Source: TMED27 sp050633165 (lineage in GTDB: Bacteria; Pseudomonadota; Alphaproteobacteria; Micavibrionales; Micavibrionaceae). From it: 19,657 bases of DNA. Made by a program: the position numbers and the translations under genes. This document shows, piece by piece, positions 1 through 7,640 of the stretch. The notes under the pieces were generated by a model. The model was not told the origin of the DNA, made no database searches, and saw nothing but the letters and a program-made list of their open reading frames with translations. Position 1 is the first letter of the stretch; each line of letters starts with the position of its first letter. Where the stretch lies: assembly GCA_050633165.1 (NCBI GenBank), contig JBOEFZ010000077.1, positions 1 to 19,657 on the forward strand. The letters are read 5' to 3'.

Positions 1-16
1 TTTATGAGTCCGCTAC

Positions 17-157
17 CTAGTCCAAGGTGTCATCTGGAGAGATGAGCATTTCGACGGTATGGCAATCAAGGCCATTGCACGGCGAGAGAGCTGTTCCCAC
101 GACTATGTCAGTTCAGCAATTTTTGGCAGTTTCAAAATCCTTCAAAACGCAGCCTGA
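17..157 (+). pseudogene. 3' remnant of a large serine recombinase gene
   Basis: The last ~45 codons of a recombinase like the one at 17107..18648 are readable in frame from about position 17 to the TGA at 155..157. Similarity stops abruptly at about position 17, and an in-frame TGA lies at 5..7, so the visible reading frame cannot continue upstream as it stands. Within the preserved part nearly all differences from the intact copy are silent; only two residues near the C-terminus differ (Gly/Ser and Phe/Leu). That pattern indicates that this copy was functional until recently. Because only 16 bp of upstream DNA are visible, an upstream frameshift followed by more of the gene cannot be excluded. 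Confidence 0.7.
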
Positions 158-448
158 TTTCCTGTTACTTCCCTGTTTCTAAAATGCCTCTTTTTTCTGT
201 AGACGCCGGTTTCTCTAGCTTGCACCTAAAATTTCAGATCAAAAACTGAATCCAATTCCTGTTATTTCCCTGATAAAACAGGGATTCATAGCACCGACAC
301 GCGGTGAAATGACCGTTTGAGAAAACGGGTGAGAAATAGATGGTTTGGAGAATTCTCTGCGCATATCGAGGATACCCTGATCGGCAAGGCGCGCGGAACG
401 CCGGGCTTCACCGGCGAAATTCTCTGTAACGGATGGATTGGAAGACTG

Positions 449-456
449 AATGGCAG
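449..456. other. Putative attachment junction, left side of the 18.5-kb element
   Basis: AATGGCAG is the last stretch shared by both direct repeats before they diverge. In the right copy the same bases (18940..18947) include the tRNA-Trp 3' terminus (CTGCCA on the tRNA strand). A short shared core agrees with large serine recombinases, which need only a few identical central bases. The exact crossover dinucleotide cannot be read from the sequence. Confidence 0.5.
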
Positions 457-485
457 TGCTGTCAGGCAAACGCTAACTATTCTCC
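457..485. repeat. Inverted-repeat partner of 19272..19300, at the element's left edge
   Basis: These 29 bp, immediately after the putative crossover, match the reverse complement of 19272..19300 with two mismatches. Weaker, transition-rich similarity seems to continue about 35 bp further into the element. It may be the outer left end sequence of this element family, with a second decayed copy on the far side of the tRNA. No coding function is apparent. The rest of the gap up to 580 holds nothing I can identify. Confidence 0.6.
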
Positions 486-580
486 AAAAGTGCGTCTTGG
501 CAAAATTACGCGGCACTAACTGTCCAACTTGTGCTGACGGGGTACAAAGGCCGAGCACGTATAGCAGTATTTCAGAAAAG

Positions 581-1609
581 CTAGAGTTCTGCTTCCATAG
601 GTTCATCTTGACCTGGTTCCAATTCTTTCCCGATATAAAGTTTGTAAACACGGCTTCCCAAAATATCACCCGGTCCTTGCGTATAACGCGGCGCGCCGAA
701 GCTTTGCGCGATTTTGTGTTGTTCTTCCAATGCCCGGCGGTCCTGTGCCACCACTGGAAATAAAAACAGACGAATGGCCGCTTGTTTTAACCATGACGGG
801 GCGAGCCCTTTTGGTGTTGTAAAACAAGCAAACGGACGAAAGGATGTTTCGTCTTCCGGTGGGAAAAAGGCTGTAACGCAAAGGGTCAGCTTTTCTTCGC
901 CCTGCCACTGGGCCTGCACGGTTGTCGGCGGATAATAACGTGTAAAGCTCTGCTCACGACCTCCGAGTTCCAATGCCCGTGACATCAAACCTAAATCCGG
1001 CTGTTTTTGCTCAATCACCATTTCAATACTGCGCTCATAACTATTCACCAGCAGATTAACTGGAACGTGTTTATCGCGCTTACGGATAAACCCGTCATGA
1101 ATGAATTTGGTATGAAACGGATCGAGTACGTTTTCAATCGCATCAAAAGCATTGCCTTTCCAGATACCTTGCTTCCACCAAAAATGATCATACTTGTCAT
1201 CCCCCATCAGTGGAGGAAGGTCTGGCTCATTAGAGCCGTCTTCAGACAGGCAAACAAAAATACCGCCATGTTTTTCGGCAACTTTGATAGTTTGCGCTTT
1301 GAGTTGGTCTTTCTTTTTATCACTTAACCCGCTTAAGGAGCATCCCGGCACATCCACACATTGACCGTCAGCTTTAAACCGCCAACCGTGATAGGGGCAT
1401 TCAATGGAATTTTGCACAACACGACCTTTTGAGAGCGGATAATTACGGTGCGGGCATCTGTCATACAACGCGCCTAGACCTTCTTTCGTTCGAAATACTG
1501 TAATTGGCACGCCAATAATTTTACGGGCAATCGCTTTGTTCATTTTGACATCTGAGGACAGCGCCACCAAGTGCCATTCGGATTTAAAATACTCTGGGAT
1601 TTTAATCAT
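581..1609 (-). CDS. Rieske [2Fe-2S] non-heme iron oxygenase
   Basis: A predicted oxygenase alpha subunit of 342 residues that would use O2 and electrons from a separate reductase to hydroxylate or demethylate a small molecule. The N-terminal Rieske domain has the cluster ligands as Cys-x-His (about residues 52-54) and Cys-x2-His (about 71-74, CPYHGW). The catalytic domain carries the mononuclear iron motif DxxHx4H (DPFHTKFIH, about 165-175). I chose the ATG at 1609 because it overlaps the stop of the preceding gene as ATGA; an in-frame start seven codons upstream is possible. It is the last gene of the six-gene operon, so it may tailor the final product. No ferredoxin or reductase gene is nearby, so electrons must come from elsewhere in the cell. 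Substrate unknown. Confidence 0.88.
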   Translation of the reverse strand: MIKIPEYFKSEWHLVALSSDVKMNKAIARKIIGVPITVFRTKEGLGALYDRCPHRNYPLSKGRVVQNSIECPYHGWRFKADGQCVDVPGCSLSGLSDKKKDQLKAQTIKVAEKHGGIFVCLSEDGSNEPDLPPLMGDDKYDHFWWKQGIWKGNAFDAIENVLDPFHTKFIHDGFIRKRDKHVPVNLLVNSYERSIEMVIEQKQPDLGLMSRALELGGREQSFTRYYPPTTVQAQWQGEEKLTLCVTAFFPPEDETSFRPFACFTTPKGLAPSWLKQAAIRLFLFPVVAQDRRALEEQHKIAQSFGAPRYTQGPGDILGSRVYKLYIGKELEPGQDEPMEAEL

Positions 1610-2769
1610 GAGCCTGTTTCTCCGTTCCATTCTATGTCATAGGTTGTGGCTTGCGAAAGTGAGAGATTATGTTTGAATGCGTGTTTTGCAAAAATCAGTG
1701 TATCAAGGAGTGATCCCAAAACAGGCAAGCGGTCGTTTTTAGAACTGATTACGTCAGAACCGGATTTTAGCGTAGAAAGCCAATCTTTATACTTTTTTTG
1801 TTTTATCGCCTTGATTAGCCCGTAGCTCAACATCATGGGAAGCATATACTTTTGCGAGGCTCCGGGCGCTACTTTGTACTCTGCATGGTAAGCTATAGCA
1901 CGAGACAGATCGCCGTTACCTGTTAGGAGATGGAGCCCGCTGGTCGCACGTGGGTTGCATTCAATCGGCCATGCTATGCCGTCATGGTCAATAATAAGGT
2001 CACATGAAAGCTGACCCGTTAGATTTAGGTTTTGCGCTAACTTTTCAGCAATAATTTTTGCTTGTTTCTCTGCGTTAAGATCCGCAGGTGTAAAAACATA
2101 ACTGGCACCGCCTTTTAGTCGCCAAGCAGATTGATACACGGCTAATGAAATAAGTTTTCCGTTACGAAGCACAGCATAAAAGCTGCATTCTTGCCCCGAA
2201 ATAAATTTTTGCGCAATCCACGGGTTTTGCTCAGAAGGTTGAACCATTTTCAGTTGGTCTACAGATGGCTGAATAAGTATTTGCGTGCCAAAGCGCGAAT
2301 AGCACGGTTTAAATACCCACTCCTTCGAGGAACCTTGATAGGTCTGCAAGTCATAACGGTTGTCAATGATATGTGTTTCAGGTGCAGAAATGTTCAATTC
2401 TGAACACACGTTATTGAAGGTTTCTTTGTTGTGAAGTTGATTTAAAACGGTTAGAGGCGGGGCAAATAACTTGCCCTTTAAACAACCTTCTAAATCTGGA
2501 TGTGCCAGATGAAACACTTCCTCACAAGTTGGTATGATAAGTTTGGGTTGAAGGCGATCTATAAGGCCTTCGATATCACGGCGAAACTGTTCAGGCTGAT
2601 AAACAGGTGATGAATATGCCAAAATTTTATGCGCGACGTTTGACCATTTTGTCATATAAGCGCTGTTGCAATCAGCAAGGAAGACCTGATATCCGGCTTG
2701 TTTGAAATCGCGCGCCATATCCAAAGCGACCGGAGCGCGTGCGCCTGTAATTAGGATTGTTTCAGCCAT
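1606..2769 (-). CDS. ATP-grasp domain carboxylate-amine ligase-like protein
   Basis: A 387-residue protein with the layout of ATP-grasp ligases. The N-terminal pre-ATP-grasp Rossmann-like part starts with TGARAPVALDMARDF; the central ATP-binding lobe includes KPCYSRFG; the metal-binding end has IECNPRATSG (about residue 275), as in CarB-like and biosynthetic ATP-grasp enzymes. The family activates a carboxylate as an acyl-phosphate and joins it to an amine or similar nucleophile. The gene overlaps its upstream neighbour by 8 nt and the Rieske gene by 4 nt, so translation is probably coupled. Next to an adenylating enzyme and a KASIII-like enzyme it probably forms an amide or related bond in a small metabolite. 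The substrates are not deducible. Confidence 0.82.
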   Translation of the reverse strand: MAETILITGARAPVALDMARDFKQAGYQVFLADCNSAYMTKWSNVAHKILAYSSPVYQPEQFRRDIEGLIDRLQPKLIIPTCEEVFHLAHPDLEGCLKGKLFAPPLTVLNQLHNKETFNNVCSELNISAPETHIIDNRYDLQTYQGSSKEWVFKPCYSRFGTQILIQPSVDQLKMVQPSEQNPWIAQKFISGQECSFYAVLRNGKLISLAVYQSAWRLKGGASYVFTPADLNAEKQAKIIAEKLAQNLNLTGQLSCDLIIDHDGIAWPIECNPRATSGLHLLTGNGDLSRAIAYHAEYKVAPGASQKYMLPMMLSYGLIKAIKQKKYKDWLSTLKSGSDVISSKNDRLPVLGSLLDTLIFAKHAFKHNLSLSQATTYDIEWNGETGS

Positions 2770-4012
2770 TATCGCTACTCCATTTTATGCGCTGGCGTTT
2801 TGAGCTGGATTCCGTTTGCATCGTTTCAATATCGACGGGGCAATCCAGTTTTAAATCATGTTTTAAACGCTTGGCAGCATAACCCGCAGTATCATTGGCA
2901 ATTGTATTTTTCAAATAGAGTTTAACCTGGGATTTACAAGCGCTTGCTATCCATTGTGTCTGCGCGCCTAACGTTCGCTCAAGACTGTTTGTAACACTTT
3001 CAGGTGTGATCGTTTTATCAGGGTAACGCCATAAATTTTGTACACGACCAGCAATAGGCTTTATTGTCCTCCCCACAAAGCCGCAAGGGCAAGGTGAGTG
3101 TTCAAGTTCAATATAATCATCCAGTTTTACACGTATAATAGGTTGAGAGCGCCGGAATAAATCAGTCGCAATGAGTTGGTATCCGCTTGTGCCGGGAACA
3201 AGCTCTAGTTCAAAAATGAAACCATCTTCATTCAAATGCAAACGCCCATGTTTGCATGGCGCTCCTAAAAATCCTTCTGTGGCCTGATAAATCGGATCAG
3301 GTCTAGTGCCAAGCTGTTTTTGTATCCAGTCTCGTTCATTGTTTCCCATAGGCTCTGAACCGTAATAGCATTTTATAAGAGACGGGATTTGCAATGATGT
3401 AGTCGCCAGTTCTGCCAAGACATGTGACGGAGCAATCAATATTGTTGGCTTGAAACTCTCTATCGCTTTTTGTTTCTCTTCCAAAGACAAAGATAATGGA
3501 CAATACATAAACTGGAACGGTCCGCTGCGCTTTCCGTTGCTATAGAGCTTACTGTCAGCGCGCAACACCAACATTATTTTCACGCCTTTATGAAGGGTAT
3601 TGAAAGGTAACAATTTGGCCATGCTTTGCCCTTGATAAATCGCGCGCTCTGTTGCACTGGCCAAAAACAAGCCACGCGTGCCGGAGGTACCAGTAGAGTA
3701 TCCGGCAACAACGCCGGGTAGAACTTCGCCTACCCCCCCATCTTCTGCATTTTGTGCAGCAGCATGAGCCTCTTCATCACTAATTCTTAAACTATTCCAA
3801 TCTTTGAAATTTTTTCGCATTTGCTCAGGCAATGTGATTGGAAAATCTTTAAGGGAACATCCCGCAAAATCGGATAATGCTGGCGTTTTTCGGATAGTGG
3901 CTTGCATACCTTGCCATAGCTTTTTTTGACGGGATTCTAAAGCAGACCTATTAAGGTGCATCGCGCGCCTTGTTTTAACCCAGCTTTGGAGGGTTATGAA
4001 AGGAAGCTTCAT
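2762..4012 (-). CDS. Adenylate-forming enzyme of the PaaK / F390-synthetase-like family
   Basis: A 416-residue protein related to phenylacetate-CoA ligases and coenzyme F390 synthetases. A Ser/Thr/Gly-rich nucleotide-binding loop (YSTGTSGTRG, about residues 105-114) is followed by a TEGFLG motif around 262-267, matching the conserved acidic motif of adenylate-forming enzymes. A CPCG pair near residue 310 could bind metal, as in some PaaK relatives. Predicted role: activate a carboxylic acid as an acyl-adenylate for transfer to CoA or another acceptor. The start overlaps the MBL-hydrolase stop as ATGA. As I recall, proteins of this clade (named F390 synthetase-related or putative adenylate-forming) recur beside KASIII, SDR and MBL-fold genes in proteobacteria, which would fit this operon. 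Confidence 0.78.
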   Translation of the reverse strand: MKLPFITLQSWVKTRRAMHLNRSALESRQKKLWQGMQATIRKTPALSDFAGCSLKDFPITLPEQMRKNFKDWNSLRISDEEAHAAAQNAEDGGVGEVLPGVVAGYSTGTSGTRGLFLASATERAIYQGQSMAKLLPFNTLHKGVKIMLVLRADSKLYSNGKRSGPFQFMYCPLSLSLEEKQKAIESFKPTILIAPSHVLAELATTSLQIPSLIKCYYGSEPMGNNERDWIQKQLGTRPDPIYQATEGFLGAPCKHGRLHLNEDGFIFELELVPGTSGYQLIATDLFRRSQPIIRVKLDDYIELEHSPCPCGFVGRTIKPIAGRVQNLWRYPDKTITPESVTNSLERTLGAQTQWIASACKSQVKLYLKNTIANDTAGYAAKRLKHDLKLDCPVDIETMQTESSSKRQRIKWSSDNG

Positions 4013-4854
4013 AATCCACCTCCCTGATATCGGGTTACAGCTTTCTTACAATGTGACGGAAGAATATCAAGATCACGTCCTGCTTCAGACAAGCCATGCA
4101 AGCTATTGAGCGTTTGATAAAATTGCGCTGAACTTCCGAGCAATGCCATCGTTATTTTAGGTGGCGGCGTGTTGTTTTCCACGGCTGTAATAGACCATGC
4201 CGCATCAGCAATCAAAAAAACAAACCGATCCTGTTCTGTACGCAGCGCCAGTCCCCAATGCCCAGGACAATGCCCCGGCAGCTCAACGGCTAACAATGAA
4301 CCGTCGCCCAACAAATCGACTGCATCAACAAAAGGAGAAAATTCTGCAGGTAAGGACACTGACTTACAATCTTCAAAATGCGAGGAGCGTGACTCTATAT
4401 CATCTGGCAGAAGAGACGAAAGAATACCGCGCCTGACCTGTTTAAATCGACTCAGTTCCCTCACATATTTATGACCGGCTTTTGAACAAAATAGTTTTGC
4501 GTTTTTAAAATGATGGATTCCAGCCACATGATCGCCGTGAAAATGGGATATAATAATGGCTCTCACATCGTCTTCTGAATATCCGTTTTTCTGCAATTGC
4601 TCTATTGCGCTCTCCCCTTTATTTAGGTGAACAGGTGTTGTCCAACGGTAAAGACGTTCCGGGAAAGACTGTGTTGCTTGCAAAAAAGCCGGATCATAGC
4701 CTGTATCGAATAAAATCACTCCTTCATCTGGATGTTCTATCAAGCCGACATAGGATGGAAAATCCGCAATTTTAAAGCTGGCATCTTTGCGCGTCATAAT
4801 TTCTGGATGACGGCAACTGCCGCAGGAGAGGACTTTTAAGGCGCATCGTTTCAT
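4009..4854 (-). CDS. MBL-fold metallo-hydrolase
   Basis: A 281-residue metallo-beta-lactamase-fold hydrolase. The binuclear zinc motif HxHxDH is clear (HFHGDHVAG, about residues 104-112). Downstream are a further His in LPGHCPGHWG (about 195), an Asp in LIADAAW (about 217) and a late His (PSHCKK), completing the usual ligand set. The length and the N-terminal FDTGYDP signature resemble the lactonase-like branch. In the operon it could hydrolyse a thioester, lactone or ester intermediate, acting as a release or proofreading enzyme; quorum-signal lactonase activity is possible but unsupported by context. Both ends overlap neighbours by 4 nt (ATGA), indicating coupled translation. Confidence 0.85.
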   Translation of the reverse strand: MKRCALKVLSCGSCRHPEIMTRKDASFKIADFPSYVGLIEHPDEGVILFDTGYDPAFLQATQSFPERLYRWTTPVHLNKGESAIEQLQKNGYSEDDVRAIIISHFHGDHVAGIHHFKNAKLFCSKAGHKYVRELSRFKQVRRGILSSLLPDDIESRSSHFEDCKSVSLPAEFSPFVDAVDLLGDGSLLAVELPGHCPGHWGLALRTEQDRFVFLIADAAWSITAVENNTPPPKITMALLGSSAQFYQTLNSLHGLSEAGRDLDILPSHCKKAVTRYQGGGL

Positions 4855-5852
4855 GCGGCCCTCTCTTTCGCGATATCAAGAATGGTTTGAAGAGCATCAT
4901 ACTTAGGTTCGTATCCTAATTTATTTCTAGCCTTGCTCATATCAAAGGTTTGCGAATACGCGAGCGTAGCCAAAGTATAGCGTGTGAGTTTGGGCACATT
5001 TTTATAGCCCTCGTTAATGGCTTTACTTTCTAGTTTTTTGGCAAGATATTTTGCAAATACCATGGGCAACGGAATAAAGCGTACTTTTCGGCTGGTACAT
5101 TCCGCCAACTTTATAGCTAACTCCCTGATCAGAATTTCTTGACCGCCTGAAATATTAAACACCTGCCCGGAGGCTTTATCTATATTTTGAGCGGCGAGTA
5201 AAACAGCCTGTGCCACATCCCGCACATCGGTCAGTTCTATCATAGCCTTACCACCGCGGAGTGAAGGTAAGACACCACGATTGATCATTTCTGTTATTTT
5301 CGGCAGCAATACCTGATCATCTGGCCCCACAATCGCACGCGGTCTGATTACGACAGTTTTAAAGGTTTCAGTATTTGCCGCTAAGGCCAATTTTTCAGCT
5401 TCCAGCTTTGTTTTGGCATAGTCATTTAAAGGCAGAGAAGGTGATTCATGCTCCTCCGTTAGTCCATATTGATCCTTCATAGCGGCATATATAGATGGGG
5501 AGGAAATAAAAATGAAACTTTGAACGCCATTGTTTTTTGAGGCTTTAAGCAGGTCTTGTGTCGCAGTGACATTGATGTTTTGAAACGCCTCCGGTTTGCC
5601 CCAGCTATCAGATAACGCCGCCGCATGTATCAAGATGTCTATACCATCGCATAGCTGCGTTAATTCAGTAGAGTTCGTTAAATCGGCTTTCAGAAATTTA
5701 GCACCATATGAAACAATCCTCTCACAAGCAGATTCGCGCCTGCCTGTGGCCAAAACGTTAAATCCGTTTTCAGCAAACGTTTTTACAAGGGTTAAACCAA
5801 GTCCGCCAGTAGCGCCAGTAATCAGAACATTCTTGTTTTCAACATTGCCCAT
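4851..5852 (-). CDS. Extended-SDR NAD(P)-dependent epimerase/dehydratase
   Basis: A 333-residue extended short-chain dehydrogenase. The Rossmann nucleotide-binding motif TGATGGLG lies at about residues 13-20; the catalytic YxxxK is Tyr145/Lys149 (DYAKTK), with SS at 117-118 as the likely catalytic serine region. The overall pattern resembles the 3-beta-hydroxysteroid dehydrogenase/OleD branch of epimerase-like proteins. It probably reduces or oxidises the beta-keto group formed by the condensing enzyme encoded just upstream. The start shares one base with that gene's stop (TAATG), so translation is coupled. The pairing of a KASIII enzyme with such an SDR recalls OleA/OleD in long-chain olefin synthesis, but the other operon genes do not match ole loci. 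Confidence 0.85.
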   Translation of the reverse strand: MGNVENKNVLITGATGGLGLTLVKTFAENGFNVLATGRRESACERIVSYGAKFLKADLTNSTELTQLCDGIDILIHAAALSDSWGKPEAFQNINVTATQDLLKASKNNGVQSFIFISSPSIYAAMKDQYGLTEEHESPSLPLNDYAKTKLEAEKLALAANTETFKTVVIRPRAIVGPDDQVLLPKITEMINRGVLPSLRGGKAMIELTDVRDVAQAVLLAAQNIDKASGQVFNISGGQEILIRELAIKLAECTSRKVRFIPLPMVFAKYLAKKLESKAINEGYKNVPKLTRYTLATLAYSQTFDMSKARNKLGYEPKYDALQTILDIAKERAA

Positions 5853-6847
5853 TAAACCCTCAAAACAATCGTTCCGGCACTCACGCCTGCTGCGGTTCCT
5901 AACAATAAGATACTTTGTCCGGCTTTGACTAATCCATGATCAAGGGTATGAGACAAAACCGTTGGGATGGATGTTGCAATTTGATTACCAACTTCAGAAA
6001 ATATGTTCACCACTTTATCCGGGGCAGGCTTGAACATACGCCTGATATGCTCGACAGCCGGGGCGCTGGCCTGATGACAAACCACGAAATCAATTGTTTC
6101 TCTTGTATATCCCGCTTGTTCCAAGGTGCGATCAATCAAATCAGGCAAACATTTTGCGGCGGCTTTGAAAATTCCAAACGTATCCATTTCGAAATAAGAG
6201 CCTTTAACAATTGCGTCATAGCCTTCTTCAACACGAAGACGCGTACCCCCAGCCCTTAGAACAGCAAGTTTGTGAGCATCTCCATAGGTCTCAAACCCAC
6301 GTGAGAGCATGCCGGGGCCGTTTTGATCCATGGTCGCTTCCAGGCAAATAGCCGCCGCGCCATCCCCAAATATACTGGCGGTTTCAGGCACGGAATAATC
6401 CAGTCCCGCAGAAGCAATATCACTGGATACAATCAGTATTTTTTTCCAACGGCCGCAGGATATTCCCATAGTTGCCACATCGAAAGCAGATAAAAAAGAT
6501 AAGCAGGTTAAATTGACATCGAATGTTGGAATACCTGAGTTACCTAACCCCATATGCTGTTGGATTAATACAGATGTAGAGGGTATTGGCTGCTCCATCA
6601 CACCGCACGCGCCAATAATAACGTCCAGATCTCTGGCATCCCACCCCGCTTTCTCCAATGCCTTCTGAGCAGCTGCGGCTCCCATCACAGAACTAGTCTC
6701 TTGGCTATTTGCAACACTACGCTTCTTGATGCCAAACTTTTTCTCGGTCCATCCAGCCTGTTTGCCAAATTTTTTATCCAGCTGACTTGAGGGGACTGTC
6801 AATTCAGGCTGATACGTGCCATTACCAGCGATTTTAAAAGGTATCAT
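5852..6847 (-). CDS. KASIII (FabH-like) 3-oxoacyl-ACP synthase family protein
   Basis: A 331-residue thiolase-fold condensing enzyme, close to the normal FabH length. The catalytic triad is visible: Cys115 (NLTCLSF), His258 (VCHQAS) and Asn288 (EVGNQIATS). It should condense an acyl thioester with a malonyl-type extender, or transfer acyl groups, as specialised KASIII enzymes do. It is the first gene of the operon. The start at 6847 has a good Shine-Dalgarno (GAAGGTGAAG) a few bases upstream, and a TetR-type operator lies 19 bp beyond the start codon. Being isolated from fatty-acid genes and tied to an adenylating enzyme, an ATP-grasp and an oxygenase, it looks like a secondary-metabolism KASIII and not the housekeeping FabH. 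Confidence 0.88.
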   Translation of the reverse strand: MIPFKIAGNGTYQPELTVPSSQLDKKFGKQAGWTEKKFGIKKRSVANSQETSSVMGAAAAQKALEKAGWDARDLDVIIGACGVMEQPIPSTSVLIQQHMGLGNSGIPTFDVNLTCLSFLSAFDVATMGISCGRWKKILIVSSDIASAGLDYSVPETASIFGDGAAAICLEATMDQNGPGMLSRGFETYGDAHKLAVLRAGGTRLRVEEGYDAIVKGSYFEMDTFGIFKAAAKCLPDLIDRTLEQAGYTRETIDFVVCHQASAPAVEHIRRMFKPAPDKVVNIFSEVGNQIATSIPTVLSHTLDHGLVKAGQSILLLGTAAGVSAGTIVLRV

Positions 6848-6860
6848 GACTTCACCTTCA

Positions 6861-6966
6861 TAAATTAAACATTGTTTAGTTTATACAGATATTTTTGGTA
6901 AATGCAATAATTAATTAAACATCGTATAATTAATTTGCTATAGTGGTTGTGAAGAAAGGAATTTCA
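6861..6966. promoter_or_regulatory. Divergent promoter region with paired TetR-type operators
   Basis: A perfect palindrome TAAACA-T-TGTTTA sits at 6866..6878. A diverged copy, TAAACATCGTATA, lies at 6916..6928, with centres 50 bp apart. For the leftward operon I see a plausible -35 (TTGCAT, complement of 6902..6907) and -10 (TATAAA, complement of 6880..6885) with 16-bp spacing; site 1 lies just downstream of that -10. For the TetR gene a consensus -10 TATAAT is at 6925..6930, overlapping site 2, with no clear -35. This layout fits a TetR protein repressing both its own gene and the six-gene operon. Confidence 0.7.
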
Positions 6967-7578
6967 ATGGGAAGAAGAAGCGACCACACGCCAGAACAAC
7001 TCAAAGAGATGATCCTTGAGGAGGCGTGGAACGTTATCGAAAAAGAAGGTATCGATAAACTTACAGCGCGGCGCATTGCCACAGCAATCGGTTATACCCC
7101 CGGTACAATCTACAGTTTTTTCACTTCGATGGAGATGCTTCAACTCCATTTGAATGCAAAAACCCTTAATTTACTACATGAAACATTGTCCGATCCTGAA
7201 TGCAATAATCCAGACAATAAACCAATTAAGAATATGAAATTAATGGCAAAAAATTATATATCTTTTGCACAAAAATACAGGCCACATTGGTTAATGCTCT
7301 TCGAGAACCGCTTGGAGCACCTAAAAAAAGATGAGGGTTGGTATCAGGAAAAAATTGACAGACTTTTTGAACCATTAGAAGCGCAAATGTCTGCATTTTA
7401 TTCAGACAACCAGAAACGTAAGAGGAAAGTTGCTACAAGAGTGCTTTGGGCATCTGTTCATGGTATTTGTTTTCTTAAGGAAACAGGAAGGCTCTCACTT
7501 GTTGATGAAGAAAAAAGCACGGAACACCTCTCAACTTTTTTAATAGAAAATTTTATTAGAGGCTTGAAGTCAAAATAA
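6967..7578 (+). CDS. TetR/AcrR-family transcriptional regulator
   Basis: A 203-residue regulator with an N-terminal helix-turn-helix at about residues 28-55 (TARRIATAIGYTPGTIYSFF), followed by a helical ligand-binding domain typical of TetR proteins. I chose the ATG at 6967 because AAGGA lies seven bases upstream; a GTG eight codons earlier is in frame but has no ribosome site. It is transcribed away from the biosynthetic operon, and the shared gap contains a perfect short palindrome plus a diverged copy, so it very likely controls that operon and itself. The inducer is probably the pathway's substrate or product. It converges with the helicase gene across 62 bp in which I see no strong terminator hairpin. 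Confidence 0.9.
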   Translation: MGRRSDHTPEQLKEMILEEAWNVIEKEGIDKLTARRIATAIGYTPGTIYSFFTSMEMLQLHLNAKTLNLLHETLSDPECNNPDNKPIKNMKLMAKNYISFAQKYRPHWLMLFENRLEHLKKDEGWYQEKIDRLFEPLEAQMSAFYSDNQKRKRKVATRVLWASVHGICFLKETGRLSLVDEEKSTEHLSTFLIENFIRGLKSK

Positions 7579-7640
7579 TTAATATTAAAAATTTTGCATA
7601 TTAGAGGTTATCACATCTTTTTATGGCTAATGCCATTGGT

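Larger units (their letters stand above)
17..456. repeat. Left copy of 440-bp direct repeat (end of an upstream related element)
   Basis: This stretch aligns without gaps to 18508..18947 (constant offset 18491); I count about 53 differences by eye, so roughly 88% identity. It holds the last ~45 codons of a serine recombinase, then about 290 bp of noncoding flank, and ends in AATGGCAG (449..456), where the two copies diverge. In the right copy the same final bases run into the 3' end of tRNA-Trp; here they run into the first bases of the cargo element. Each copy has two TTCCTGTTA(C/T)TTCCCTG motifs (here 159..175 and 256..272) and a CCCTG/CAGGG hairpin (268..283). The best explanation is the right end of a second element of the same family integrated in tandem. 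Confidence 0.85.

Noticed and set aside
286..669. Open frame over the left junction, with a peptide segment like one in an open frame at 19220..19402
   Set aside because: The shared peptide is explained by the 29-bp inverted DNA repeat, and the frame spans two unrelated DNA segments and overlaps the Rieske gene.
581..6847. Olefin (oleABCD) pathway
   Set aside because: KASIII and SDR members resemble OleA and OleD in type only; there is no OleB alpha/beta-hydrolase or typical OleC, while ATP-grasp and Rieske enzymes are foreign to that pathway.
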